64,000 bases of DNA, taken from NCBI RefSeq assembly GCF_028640845.1, contig NC_080543.1, positions 98,879,825-98,943,824 on the forward strand. Direction: 5' to 3'. Position 1 is the stretch's first letter; each line of letters starts with the position of its first letter. Positions 44,695-57,191 of the stretch are shown here, piece after piece. The stretch comes from Ahaetulla prasina (Eukaryota; Chordata; Lepidosauria; Squamata; Colubridae). Position numbers and translations under genes: made by a program. The notes below the pieces were generated by a model, which saw nothing but the letters and a program-made list of their open reading frames with translations, ran no database searches and was not told the origin of the DNA.

Positions 44695-45989
44695 CTTACT
44701 ATCATTCTCAGATGCCTCAAAATCAGGCACCATTTTGGATTCTAACTCTTGTTTATATCCCAGGCAGCTAAAAAATGCAGAAGGCATGTTTGGTTGCACA
44801 ACGAACAGATGGGAGGATATGATTCAGTTTAACAACATGCCCCCCCCCGCACCATCACACTGTGAAAGAATGTGGACAAATCTTGAATGAAATAATTAGC
44901 TCTTTCTCCATCAGAAGAGTTTTGAAAGAAAGGAAGTACAACTTAGTAAAAGGTTAACACCATTGTACCCATTGTACCCAATCTAGCACTAATGCTTGTG
45001 TTTCTGCATCTCTCACTTATAGGAATTCTTTAATTATGTTTTGGAGTATAGGAATTCTGAAAAATAGCTTTGCCTAATTCTACGTGTTCCACTCCTGTAC
45101 AATAGTGTTCCTTCAATCACCCAAAAAGCGACCTAAGGGTATCCATTTTGGTGTTTGTCTTTCGTAAGACAAACACCAAAGTCTTGTTGCACTTCATAGC
45201 ATACCATATTAATTGTAGCAGAAGCTTTCACAGTCTAGAGCCTTACTGTGTCTGAAGATCACAACAAATCTTTGCCCACAATAAATTTGTAGCCTTTATG
45301 TGACCATAGACCTCATTCATCTGTGGCAAGAACAATTATGGGTCTCAAGTTTACAAAGTATGTCTTTATCTTGCGACTGTCCTTATCTTTCTTCCTGTTT
45401 ATTTGTCTTCAGATCCGAAACAAATATAATCAGCATGTCTGATGATATTTTTTAAATGCAATCTTCCAAACACAGATAGAATGAGACACATAGACATATG
45501 CATGAACATCTTGGGCACAAACAGACACACATTCCTTTACTGGTGGGTTTTTAATTCTGCAAATCTTTATCTTTCTGTGTATATTTAAATATTGATTTTA
45601 CTTTCTAGCACATCTGGTTTAATATGCTTTGGTCATGGGAAGCAGAGTATAAAGTGCTTCAGTAAATATATAAATCAAGCCCCATTAAGATATATACAGG
45701 TTGCCTAAGAATTCCATTCTTGAAGATGAGTTGAGGTAATCTGGGCAATTGTCTTTTGAATAACTTTAGCCCTGTGACTAAGATTCTATTGTTCCTTTAA
45801 AATGAATACCCAGAAGAGGGCACTAATGATTCAACCATCTGCAGTCTCAGGTGAAGCCATTCCTCCCCACCCCCAGGATGCAATTCCTTCCTGGGTACAA
45901 TTTGTTCTTGTCTTTGCCTCCAGGGAAAATCAACCCAAAATGTCTTTCTCCTTTACCTGTTAATAATTAGAAGAATACTTTCTGTCTAA
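44695..45989. other. Intergenic; one perfect small hairpin
   Basis: Mostly unrecognised sequence. A 15-bp perfect stem with 4-nt loop lies at 45,147-45,180. Downstream (about 45,180-45,265), TTGTAGCAGAAGCTTTCACA and nearby words resemble an ancient amniote repeat I cannot name securely. Confidence 0.4.
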
Positions 45990-46065
<76 letters not shown>

Positions 46066-46077
46066 TTCTTTCTTTCC
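45990..46077. repeat. (CT)n microsatellite
   Basis: About 85 bp of CT units with a few TTT interruptions. Confidence 0.97.
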
Positions 46078-46158
46078 AGGGGCATCTCCAAGCTCAGACA
46101 TTGCAACAATGTGACTGATCACATCATAATGTCATCTTCATGATGTCATCTTTTGAAA

Positions 46159-46193
46159 GAAAACCCAGTTTCAACACATGAAACTGGGTTTTC
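46159..46193. repeat. Perfect 15-bp hairpin
   Basis: GAAAACCCAGTTTCA, five-base loop ACACA, TGAAACTGGGTTTTC. No T-run immediately downstream and no host gene nearby. Confidence 0.85.
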
Positions 46194-46399
46194 CTTCTGT
46201 TTGGTGTTCCAAAGGAGGAAAAAAACCATGAACTATTCTCATGCTTCATCACCCACTAGATATTCTCTGAATACAATTCATCTTTGCTTGCGGAAAAAAC
46301 AAAAATCTAAAATGATATAGTTTTATGGAAATGTTTTGACTAACAGCTTTTCATAAGCTCTTAATTCTAAAACATTGATACGTTTGCAAAAGACATGGT

Positions 46400-48050
46400 T
46401 TCATTATTCCTCCCTTTCCATCATCACCGAGCACATAATTCATTGCCCTGTAAGAGCATTTAAAGAGCATTTCTCCACTTTAGTTGTAAAATGCAGGGCT
46501 TTGAGGAGGGAAATGTTATGCACTGTACTTTAAATAACACCCCCCCTCCCGCTGCCCCAATTCATCAAGTTTTTAAAAATTCCATTGAAATTATTTGTTG
46601 ACTAAAATCTCAATTCATGCAATTTAGCAATCCCATTTCTGACGTATAATCAATAAACCTGGTTAGCCATGGTCAGAGCAATAATGAATTCAATTTTAAA
46701 GAAAGAAATACATAAAAACAGAAAAAGGAGTCCCCCCACCCATTTTTAGTTTTTCCCAGTTGTACAGCTTCAAGTAGAAATCATCCCAAAACAACACACT
46801 TTCTTCCTTGTTGCATCCTAATTAATACTCCTGTAATGAGCTTCCTCAGATAGCCAAATCCTTAATCAGCCCTATCAAAAACTATGTCTGCTCAAAGAAA
46901 GACTTGTGTTAATTCTGCTTAATTCCTGACACTGGTTAAGCACCATTAATACTCCATAATTTCATTGTGTGTTATTGTAATCGTATCAGCATATATCTTC
47001 ACAGCTAGCAAAGGCTCCGCAGGCTGTTGGTAAAAAAATCAGCCACGTGATACCCTCACTTAGCGCCTATCTTCCATCACTGGCCAGACCTCCTTGCCCT
47101 CCCCACAGTCAGTAGCCTAAGCAGGTATTAATAATGGTCTCCTTTTTAAAATTGCACTGCTCTAAATGGTCTTTAAGGGACCCTGTAGTAATCTCTAGAT
47201 CCCTATATTTTAGCCGGAATGCAGGACAGAGGAATTAATAAGAGTTCTTTTCTGTGTAAACTGCTCCCTGCTCTAAGGCTATATCCTGATGTCAGGGCGC
47301 TAAGAGAATTTTAAATGCACAGATGAATTGTTTGTGTTGCAAAAGCGAAACAGGGGCAAAGGCTAAGAGACTTGAGAAAATTGAAAGACTGCCAGAGAAC
47401 GCCAAGATGCAAATAGCAACAAAACAGGGATAAATGCTCCTGTTCACATATGCAGGAGTTCTGCGGGAGGGAAAGGGAGGGAGGGAAGGAGGAAGGGAGG
47501 AAAGGAAGGAGGGTGAAGGGGGAAAAAAGGTTATTAATTTTCACCAGGCTGTATCTTACAGCTGGTAGCTCAGCATCAGTTTTTGGTGTAATGAAAATGG
47601 TCTGAGCAGAAGATAAATGGTTCATAAAGTGGACTATTTAGATGCAATCGAGGCTCAATCTGGCCAGTGACTAATCACGTCCCCCCAGTAAAGCTTTTTT
47701 TTTCTCCTGCTGTACTAGTGAATTGTAGTTGGGTCTAAGTTCAAGGCAGGCAGAGAATTATCTTGATTTATTAGTGCGCTGCCTGGCTGTGCCACTCACC
47801 CGGCTGTGGCGTTGTGGGCGCCTGCCCTGTTGCTGCTGGAGTGTAATTTTTACTGTTCCCCTGTGACTAGTCCCTAGCATCATTTTCAGCCGCAAGAAAA
47901 ATGGCTTGCTTTTGCACCTGTAATTTTTCTTCTTTTGCTGCTGAAGGTATATAATATATCTCTAAAGTGCGTAATAAGTTTCTGAAAAACGTGTTTTTAA
48001 AAGAAATTGATTCCAGTGGTTTATAAGCTTGAGCAAGGCCACGTCAGGAA
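46400..48050. promoter_or_regulatory. Unique, high-complexity DNA; possible conserved non-coding block
   Basis: A stretch largely free of recognised mobile elements, apart from a purine run at 47,461-47,522 (GGGA/GGAA units). It contains blocks of balanced composition (about 47,030-47,300 and 47,740-47,960). Absence of repeats together with such composition is typical of conserved enhancers in gene deserts, but this is an inference with no alignment behind it. Confidence 0.25.
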
Positions 48051-48304
48051 ATGCATCAGATTGGAAAGGTATGCCTGGTCGGAAAAGGGAGTCATTTCTT
48101 CTCTTATCCACCACATCTAAACACCTCCATCAGCATGATGACCATTGAGGCAAGTCACCATTTTGCAGGGGCACAACCCTCATCAAATCAATGTCAGGCT
48201 TTGCTTTTATTCAGTCTAATTGGCTCAGAACATCCAACTACAAAAACAACAAAGTATATGTCATCAACACTCCTTTATTTTATTATATTTTATTATTAGA
48301 TGTA

Positions 48305-48306
<2 letters not shown>

Positions 48307-48351
<45 letters not shown>

Positions 48352-48352
48352 G
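48307..48352. repeat. (GA)n microsatellite
   Basis: About 23 GA units with one GG interruption. Confidence 0.97.
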
Positions 48353-48359
48353 ATAGATA

Positions 48360-48707
48360 GAAGGTCTTGGCATTTTCGGGTTGTTTCCCATGTAAGGTTG
48401 AGAGTATCTTGGCAACATTTCAACGAGGTCTCACTCATCATCTTCAGGCTGGTGTCTTCGGCTTCGTGCTTCTCGAGCAAAGAGTGGTCAGAGCTGCCGT
48501 CTCTCTATAAATACTGGTGGGGATGTGGGGAGTGTTGCTGTGAGCGGGTTGGTTGGCTGTGTGGTTGCATCCTGATTGGTAGATGGGGTGGGTGTTTGCA
48601 GATTGGTCGAGGTGGGGAGTGTTGCTATGAGTGGGTTGGTTGGCTCTGTGGTTGCATCCTGATTGGTAGATGGAGTGGGTGTTTGAAGATTGTTGGCTGT
48701 TTCGTAG
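48360..48707 (-). repeat. Unclassified repeat with 87-bp tandem duplication
   Basis: Two direct copies of an 87-bp unit starting GGGGAGTGTTGCT (48,527-48,613 and 48,614-48,700) with few differences. They adjoin a segment (48,366-48,480) whose minus strand has GATGATGAGTGAGACCTCGT followed by TGAAATGTTGCC, reminiscent of the TGATGA...GAAA spacing in the Penelope-like motif at 39.2 kb but without a clear helix. Flanked by (GA)n and (TAGA)n. Could be a Penelope-like terminal region. Confidence 0.45.
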
Positions 48708-48708
48708 C

Positions 48709-48790
<82 letters not shown>

Positions 48791-48808
48791 GTGTTTGTGT
48801 GTATGTGT

Positions 48809-48840
<32 letters not shown>
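48708..48840. repeat. (TAGA)n with (GA)n and CAGA
   Basis: TAGA units 48,708-48,790, then a GT-rich spacer, GA units 48,808-48,830 and CAGA units to 48,840. Confidence 0.97.
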
Positions 48841-48924
48841 AAAACAGACATGATAGGCAGAAGATAGAAAGGTCAGTTCAAGGTAGTGAACATATTTAAT
48901 AGTCCTGACTCCTTTGCTTAATTC

Positions 48925-49155
48925 CATTTGCAGATAGTGATTGCCTCATTTAGTGATTGTTAACAGTTATGACAGTGATGAAAAAGTAACTTGATGACCA
49001 ATTCTCACTTTTATGATTTTGTCAGGTCTGTAAAGTGAAAGAAATCTGAAGTAAGATCATAAGCACAGATTGAGTTTCACTTAACAATCCCTTCACTTAT
49101 TGACCAAATTTCTGGTTCCAGTTGTAGTCACTAAATGAGCTACCCATACAGACAA
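48925..49155. mobile_element. Decayed MITE related to the 22.8-kb element
   Basis: TTGCCTCATTTAGTGATTGT, AACAGTTATGACAGTGATGA, CTTAACAATCCCTTCACTTA and GTTGTAGTCACTAAATGAGC resemble, in order, the interior and right side of the CAGGTAG-type MITE. Ends are not preserved. Confidence 0.45.
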
Positions 49156-49236
49156 CTCAGTAGTGGCATTATTATTTGTAGTACATGAATAAGGCATTTC
49201 TAGTGGTTTGGTACCCATGAAAATAACCTAGTACAT

Positions 49237-49478
49237 CAGCATTCCCCAGCCTTTCCGGATTGGAGGCCCGGTGCAGGGGCAAAGAGGGGAAAGTTTTGTG
49301 TAAGGGGCAGGCGCACACGCTCAGCTTCATTTGCGTAAGTGGTGGGCACAAGCACCATTCACACAAGTGGGACTGCAAGCACCAGCACCCACTGCAAGCG
49401 CAAATGGGACGCATGCAGCTCAGTTGCAAATAGGCCATGCCCGGTAGTGGGCCGCAGCCCACAGGTTGGGGATTCCTG
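49237..49478. mobile_element. hAT-like MITE (family C)
   Basis: 242 bp with left end CAGCATTCCCCAGCCTTTCC and right end, reverse-complemented, CAGGAATCCCCAACCTGTGG. A perfect 8-bp direct repeat TAGTACAT flanks it (49,229-49,236 and 49,479-49,486). The interior is GC-rich and CpG-containing. No transposase. Confidence 0.92.
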
Positions 49479-49486
49479 TAGTACAT

Positions 49487-50796
49487 AATGAGAAGATACT
49501 TTCCACCCCCATCATTTTCAGACTCCTGATTGCCACCAAGAGTTGCAAGATCATTTTAATTCAATTCAGTTGATATAGTACCTTAATTTTCCTACCTTCA
49601 AACTGTAAATTAAACCCTATATATTTAATATCAATATATGTGTATAAATAATGTTTTGGAAATAAGGATGCTTTTTATACATTCCCAATCTTAATATTTA
49701 CTAATATAAGGAATCTACCAGATTCTTGATATAAATATCGTAAATTAGTCTCATTATATAAATATCTTCCACAGGACCTTCTAAAACCTTTAAATTCAAC
49801 ACATAGAGTGAGCAGTCGCAGTGTTTTATCTTACCCATGGTCACAAAGAATTCCAAAATTCATCAGGTGTCTTTCATGTAAATGTTCACATACCTAGAAA
49901 ATGTGGTAGGATGTCATCAAATACTTTGAAACATACAAATGACTTTGCCATCCACCAATATGTGATTGTGTCCTCTGTCTGAAAAATAGAGAAAAATGTC
50001 TGTCAGTATTCACTCATGACTGTACATTCATTGAACACTGAAGATTTAGTCTAATAACTAGGCAAATATACAGAGATATAAACATAAATATAACATATGT
50101 TTCTGCGTGTTCTGAATGCATGAGCTACATTGGCTTGTCTTCCTCCAAAGGATTTGCAAAACAAGGAAAATCAGTTCTCAAGCTACATATTACTATAGCA
50201 CCATATTAACGATATTTCAGTTCCATATTTTTTAATTTTTTTAAAGAGTAAGCAGAAAGTGTTCAGATCTCATGCATGTGTGGAATTCATTATTTCAAAG
50301 CTGACCTTTCAGGATCCCCTTTATTATCTAGTAAGGAGAGCCTTCGCTCTTTTCATTGTCAAGAGCTCTCCTCTTTGAACAGTGCTGGGATCTGTAAGGC
50401 AGAATAAAAGCAGGGGAGGGGGACACCTCCTCTTCTCTTTGAGTCATGACCATGTTCAGTACATATTAAATAGCTCCCAACCTCCAAACACATTCATACA
50501 TCTTGCCTAAAACAATTTCACATCTTCTGCTAACATGCAAGTTTAGCACAAACAATAAATTCCAATAGGAAGACAATGGGGATACCACTTAGAAGAAGGG
50601 AGATGTTGTGTAAAGGAGGACCAAAACATTCATATCTTGAGTAGAAAGAGGTCTGCAATGCACTTAGATATGTAGGCTTTCAAATGCTTTCTAAAATGGC
50701 TGTACCTTTTTCCCCAATGGTCTGAAGAGTTGGAAATGATAGAATTTCCTGACTACATTTCTAGGTCATTGGAGCAGCAACAATTGGGTTTAGAGC
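49487..50796. other. Intergenic, nothing recognised
   Basis: AT-rich non-coding sequence. Confidence 0.45.
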
Positions 50797-50804
50797 ACTA
50801 AGAT

Positions 50805-50910
50805 CAGGGGTCTCTAACCTTGGCAACTTTAAGACATGTGGACTTCAACTCCCAGAATTCTGAAAGTCGAAGTCCACAAGTCTTAAAGTTGCCAAGGTTG
50901 GAGACCCCTG
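50805..50910. mobile_element. hAT-like palindromic MITE (family A)
   Basis: 106 bp from CAGGGGTCTCTAACCTTGGC to GCCAAGGTTGGAGACCCCTG, an almost complete palindrome centred on AACTCCCAGAATTCTGAAAG. Perfect 8-bp target duplication ACTAAGAT (50,797-50,804 and 50,911-50,918). Confidence 0.95.
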
Positions 50911-50918
50911 ACTAAGAT

Positions 50919-52145
50919 GATCCTGCTAAGCCATTAGAGGTACCCTCTTTCTCCTAGCCTCACATCCACATCCATGATAGGAAAGCCGGAAGAGTCCAAT
51001 TGTTTTTATTGCCATGTTTCAAAGTACATCAATAACTTAAGCCCTTTTTGTCCATTTTGTAATGAGCTTAATGCATCATATCTCCACTAGCCAATTCACT
51101 CTCTAGTGGACTCAAGACAACTAAAAAAAACAAAAAACATGTAGAAAGACATTCTCCCCTGGCCAATAACTGAATGCATCACAACATTCAGATTTAGTCA
51201 AGCAGTATTGACTAAATAAGAAATACAGGAAGGTGAATAGCAAGACAAGTGTCTCCTTCAAACCCCTTACAAGTGTTCCTTTTATAACCTATACATTCAA
51301 AGTCTTTTCATCATCCTTCCTTGTCATAAACAATATACATACAGGAAATGTATCTCTAGAAAATACCAGAGTGTTCCAAAATTATAGAGAATATGGGTCT
51401 TCCTAGAGGGTTCCTCATTAGGACACATTCTTCCTGTTGGTCAGACATAAATAAACAAAAACAAAAAAAACAAAACTAAATCACAGGCAGTGACATTGTA
51501 AAAATAGAATGCCACCAATTGTTGGAAAGAGACTGGCTGAGCCAGGAGAAGGAGTCAAGTGGAGAATTAGTCTGAAATTTTTACATAGGCACAAGAGGAC
51601 AATGTCCAACCCCTCCTCCCCTGCTGAATGCTGTTGAGTATTATCTAAGCTAAGATTCCTGTGAAATAAGCATGAATAATAAAGAAACTAATAGAACTCT
51701 TCCTGTATGGATCTGGTTGTTCATGCCTGATACCAATGAAGCCACAGGAATTCAGGAGGCTTTTTCTCTCAAGTTGGAACACTGGTGTTTTTCATTCTAG
51801 CAGTAGTTTTAACCACAGTTCTCAGAAAGTGCCAAGGAAGAGGAACCTGCTCCATGTAAAATATGTGCTCTACTTTTGAGCTTTTACATCTTCAAACAAT
51901 TGGTGATTAGCCAGGTTATTATTTTATGAGACAAACAGATTATGAATGGAAAAATAGGGCATGGAATGGAGAAATGATATTCTTGATATTTGTCTATTAT
52001 ATACAATGTTGTACATATGGTTGTTAAGTATTTTTATAATGTAAAAAGACAAAATGAAAATCTTGAAGAACTTACTGTATACCAAATCAAACCACTGGAC
52101 TATTCAGGTCTGGGAGAAAGAGGAAGAAGGGGGAAGGGCGACAAA
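50919..52145. other. Intergenic, nothing recognised
   Basis: Non-coding sequence; no repeat or gene recognised. Confidence 0.45.
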
Positions 52146-52225
52146 AGGAGAAGGAGAAGGAGAAGGAGGAGGAGAAGGAGAAGGAGAAGGAGAAGGAGAA
52201 GGAGAAGGAGAAGGAGAAGGAGAAG
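52146..52225. repeat. (GAGAAG)n purine array
   Basis: About 13 hexamer units, all purine on the plus strand; continues a shorter purine-rich stretch from 52,110. The poly-Arg and Glu/Gly-rich open frames across it are artefacts of the repeat. Confidence 0.95.
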
Positions 52226-54110
52226 ATATCACTAGTGTTCTTGGCATAATGTTTTCCCTTCCTTCCCTTGATACATCAAGGATTAAATCTCAGTCAGCCT
52301 AGATGTAAACAGTTTGTATCTAGATAAACAGACTTTATCTATTTCACTGACAAATGCAGTCCAGTTTGACTAATTGCTTTTCTTAAAATAATTAATTGCC
52401 TTGTGTTACACCCTAGTTGCTTTTCTATTTGCTGGCAAAAATAAACCTGCTGTTGTTTTTAACTGCTTGAAAGACAATGAAGTGTTAGCTTGTGGAATGT
52501 TGATTTCAATTCACCAGACTTCCTATGAATTTATGAACTGTTTCGTAACATCTTCTGGCAGCATACAATGCCAGTCTTTAGGCAGAAATCCAATGTATGT
52601 TTAATTATATAATAAATACAGTATTTACATGACCTGTGGACCATATTAGGGATTTTCTCTTTCCTTTTTTCAAGGACTTTTCTATAATGACATTCCTTTT
52701 ATTTCTTCTGCTAAATAAAATATCATACTCTGAGTTCATAAAGCGAAATCTTCCTACTGTAAATGTTATGGGAATACAACTCAAACCACCTTTAACAAAA
52801 CTTTTGACACTGATGTGATTGTTTTTGTTTTTGTTTTTTTGGCTGCTTGGATGACACAGTGTGGCTTATGATATTCTTTCCCGGCTTTTAAATCTGCTCT
52901 AATGTATATGCGGGTGTTTCCCCTTAGATTATCATTGAGTCACCTAAAGAAATTCTGCTGCAAATACAATTGGCTGGTTCATTTCTTAAGCAATAAAGAG
53001 CAAAGAGGGGTGCTGCTGAATAAGCAAGCTTTTCTCTTTGAAAAGCCCACTTGTTAGGCCCTATAACACTTCAGTTGATATTTCTGCAGTGCAAACACGA
53101 TAGTGGAAAATTAAGTTGCCCCAGCAAATTCAGTTTCAGAGAAATTTGTTATGAATAAAATGCTGCTGCTGGCTTTAGAACATTAAATTTCTCCACCAAA
53201 TAATATCTTAGAAATACCACTTCAGAAGAAATCAGCTCTAAATAATTGATAAATTTGGTTTGTTTGGAAACCTTTTGACCCCTGTAATAGAAAGTAAAAA
53301 CACATTTCGGTTATTAAAGTCACATATATTCCCTCTGGTAGGAGAAGCTTTTAATTTTAAACTCAGCTCTGTTGGGGCCATTTGATAAAGCTAGGAAAAA
53401 TCTTTTCAACTGCTGCTGGAGGATTCAGGTCAGCTTCCCTTGAGAAAATGGCAAAAGATAAACTTGTAGCTTTTCATTTTTAACACATAAAGAAACTTCA
53501 GAGATTTTAAACATCAAGAACTATTGGAACTAAAAGACAGACTTTCTATCATTCTTTCTCTTCTCATCTTCTCCCCCCTCTCCCCTCAAAATAATTTTAT
53601 ATTCTCTTCTTGTTGTGCTGTTGCATTTTTTAAAATGTGGAGGTCTAAGAGTTGACCGGGCTAATTTATGCTACATGAGCCTCCATAAGCATTCAGTTAC
53701 CTAATTCATATATTATCAAAATAAATATTTTAGGGTAATTAAAAATGAAAACCTTTAAAATACTGTAGATTTGCTAGCAAAATAGAAGCACAAACTCTGT
53801 TTTTTAAAAAGACATCTAATCCACATGATAAAGCCATTAGTAATCTATGATAAAGCATTTTAAATGTTCATGGACTAGATTTTTAATTATATACATTTAC
53901 TTAACTAGTGACTCTAACTGTGTAACACAATCAAAGAGAAAAGAATTTTTTAAATTTTTATCTGAAAAATTACCTTGTAGATGGAAGGAGTGGGATTTAG
54001 ATACAGTAATGTTTTCACAGGTAAGCTAAAATATGCTCTGGTAAAATCTAGTGGTATATTGATAGTATATAGAAGTTAGATACAAGACATTTTAATAACA
54101 AATTCACATC
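52226..54110. other. Intergenic; partly high-complexity
   Basis: No mobile element recognised in 1.9 kb. The part 52,840-53,480 has few simple repeats and could include conserved non-coding DNA; not testable here. Confidence 0.35.
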
Positions 54111-54124
54111 AATGTAGTTTGTTA

Positions 54125-54228
54125 CAATGTTTTGTATGTACAAAACATAATACAATACAATGTTTTGTATGTACAATACATAATACATTTGTACATGCAA
54201 TGTTTTGTATGTACAAAACATAATACAA
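54125..54228. repeat. Three-copy tandem repeat with internal palindrome
   Basis: CAATGTTTTGTATGTACAAA begins at 54,125, with related copies at 54,158 and 54,198. Each unit contains TTTTGTATGTACAAAA-like self-complementary sequence and ends in ACATAATAC. Confidence 0.88.
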
Positions 54229-54332
54229 AGATGTATTATGAGTTATCCTACAGATTAAAGTTATAAGAAAGTGCTTTAATATATACCTGCAAAAATTTGA
54301 ATAGCAATGTCACCTTAGTTCCATAGGTAGCT

Positions 54333-54333
54333 T

Positions 54334-54386
<53 letters not shown>

Positions 54387-54482
54387 ATGGATGGATGGAT
54401 GGATGGATGGATGGATGGATGGATGGATGGCTGACTTGATGGTTGGGTTGGGTTGGGTTAGGATTAGGATTAGGATTGGGGT
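54333..54482. repeat. (GGCT)n, (GGAT)n, (GGTTG)n, (GGATTA)n series
   Basis: GGCT units 54,333-54,384 pass directly into GGAT units to 54,431, then after a short spacer GGGTT and GGATTA units (54,441-54,482). A G-rich series resembling but not equal to the telomere hexamer TTAGGG. Confidence 0.95.
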
Positions 54483-57183
54483 TAAAGTGTAATTGTTGTC
54501 TATGTGATAGCACAAAAAACGGTAAACTAAACCATGTTTGTAACATTAATATCCAAAACTGTAATTAATAATAGCATATCCAATTTCTCTTATACAGTAT
54601 ATATTCAATATTTAAGGCACTTAAATAGAATATTAAGAATATAAACATATTATATCATTATTTTGGAATAACATATTGCACCAAAATTGGGAAGATGGTC
54701 TATATAGCTAGATTTAATAATATGTTAAGGGCTTGAGCTAGGTCTTCATTAACCCTTTGTGGATATATTTTTAGTGTCTACAAGAGTCACTCATTTAATT
54801 ACTATTTTGTATATTCTTTTCTGATTTTATTTATTGTTATATTTTTACTTATCATCATATTTTCTGATTGTTTTATTTAGTGAGCAAGAGAGAGAGATAA
54901 GGCAAAGAAAATGGGAGATAGATTTAAGAGCCAACTCAAAAGCTACACTCAAAATACAGTGGAGTAGGAGTGAGTTTCTTTTTAAAAAATGGCTCTGTAA
55001 AACAAACAAACTTTTAAAATGGTAATCTAATAGTAATTTCTTGCTACTATTACAGCACTTAGATATCAAAATAGTCCTTCTAGGCCAATGATGCACTTAG
55101 ATATCACATTATAATACAACATGCTGGCAAAGTTTATAATTCAACCATATGATATGCAAAACATGATAGACATGTTATGGACTCCAAAATCATAGAATAC
55201 TTCTCCCCTTATCTTTTAACCTCTTTCCAAAAAAAAGGAAAACCTAAGTTCATGGAAGATACTCCTGATCAAAATGAAGGGCCAGCCAAAACAGTGGCTA
55301 CACAATATGAATTAAAAATGAAAATTTAGCAAAGCACCAATGTGATCCTCCCATTCAGAAGACGGCCAGAGTAAAGGCAGTAAGAGAGTAGAAACCAGAG
55401 TGGAGAAAGTCAAAGGAGACACCTCAGAGCTGTCTCTTCAGGGGTCTTCCAAACGGTTGTCTCATGCAAGACTAAATGGAAGGGGATGGTGATTCTGCCA
55501 TGAAGAATAGGCCAAGGTTTGATTCTCTCTCCATGTTAAATTGCAGAATTGACTCTTCAGATTTTGTCTTTCTGACTTTGTGATGCAGTCCTCAAGTCAA
55601 AATGGTCCTAAAGACCATACTGATTTAAAATGTTTTAGAATCCATAATCTGGGAAAAGGTATGTGCATGAATGGATACATTCTAAGTAGGTAAATTCACA
55701 AATATATACTCAAGTGCATATTTTGATTCCAATTGGCATGATAGGCAAAAAAGAATCCATGAATTCTGATCAGCCACAAAGTGGATATGGGATAGTTTTT
55801 TGGACATATCCCACTCATTCTGATCAGTTTTCATTGCTGTAAACTGTACCTAATTTTTAATTATAGCAAAGGTTGCATCTTCCATTTCATTCAATTTTTT
55901 TTCCACTCCCTTCCATTCTCAGGACTTAAGGATAGCATTTTATGTCTCATGGTCCATTCTACAGCCAAAGGTTTTTTTTCAGGTACATTATTTGTTTGCA
56001 GAAAGCTGGTGGCAAAAGGATATTACTGGCTTCCATCGATTTAAGGGCTGACTTTATGCATAAGACCGAATTGTCTGATGGCTGTTGCTTCCTTCCATCC
56101 ACCAAACCAGAAAGGTCATCTGGAAGCAGCAGGGGTTCTGCTTCTTGAAAAGTTCCCAACAGTGACTGTTAATATGGCAGCATTTTTCTCCAAAGAAAAA
56201 GTCAGAGTACATTCCCTGTTCACTCAGTAGAAAATGTCTGCTCATTGACTCATATTATAACGATAGTAAAGGCTTCACCAAACCTATGAAATGTGAAAGA
56301 TGAATCTCAAATTAAACAGACTATTTAATTGTGAGGAAATTAGGTTTTATTAGCCTTCTTCAAATCTGAACAATCCAAAGCTCAGTTTGTATAGCCTCAA
56401 TGTATTACATTAGGGTATTGTTCAATATTTCATTGTTGAACTAACTTGAGCAAGAGAAACTCTTCCACATTTCATCCTGATAGATGTGGGTAAATTCTGG
56501 CCTACTACACTAATTAGAATTTTATTTGCTTTTATTTTCTTGCTGCAGTGGTATATTCTATTCCTGTCAGGCACAAAGTATTAAGTTCCAGTCATTGCTC
56601 AAGTCTATACACAAGAATTTAGTCAATTGATAGTCAACAGAATTCAAGGGGGGCTGGCTGGACACTTAAGTGAATGTAATGACTCCAGACAGAGTCCTCT
56701 CTTGACTCTGCTCCCAAGTTCTGCCTCTGCCTCCTACAATCCCTGATGTTATTTCTCGGCACATTTCTTTGTACAGTCTATTGGTAAATTTCTCAAACAA
56801 TAGGTATCTTGAAAGCTATCCACAGTATTTATATCAATAGTAGTTATCTTTTAAAAAAAAAATCAGTAGAGGTTTTTAAGAAGAGACTGGACAGCCATTT
56901 GTCTGGAATGAAATAGGATCTCCTACTTGAGCAGGGCATTGTACTAGAAGACCTCCAAGATTCCTTCAACTCTGTTATTCTGTTAAGTCACTATATCAAA
57001 CTCAATGACGTGAACATCACAGACACATCTATGACATTTCTCTGCTAAAGTAAACAGGTGGCTTCTGATTGCCTTCATTGCACCTGCCACATGTTCTTAT
57101 CGTATCCTATTTCCTCATTTTAAAAAGGCAACTATAAAGATTCTTTTCCCATGTTAAAAATACCGATGTGTTCAAGGAGAGTG
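54483..57183. other. Intergenic, nothing recognised
   Basis: 2.7 kb non-coding sequence. No gene or named repeat. Confidence 0.45.
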
Positions 57184-57191
57184 TTCTAGAT

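Noticed and set aside
48366..48480. Second hammerhead ribozyme
   Set aside because: TGATGA and GAAA boxes are present on the minus strand, but the 13 bases between them form no convincing helix II.
48444..48927. Frames with LSIYLSIY and SLSLSL repeats
   Set aside because: Translations of (TAGA)n and (GA)n.
51990..52302. Frames encoding poly-Arg or Glu/Gly repeats
   Set aside because: Direct translation of the GAGAAG array.
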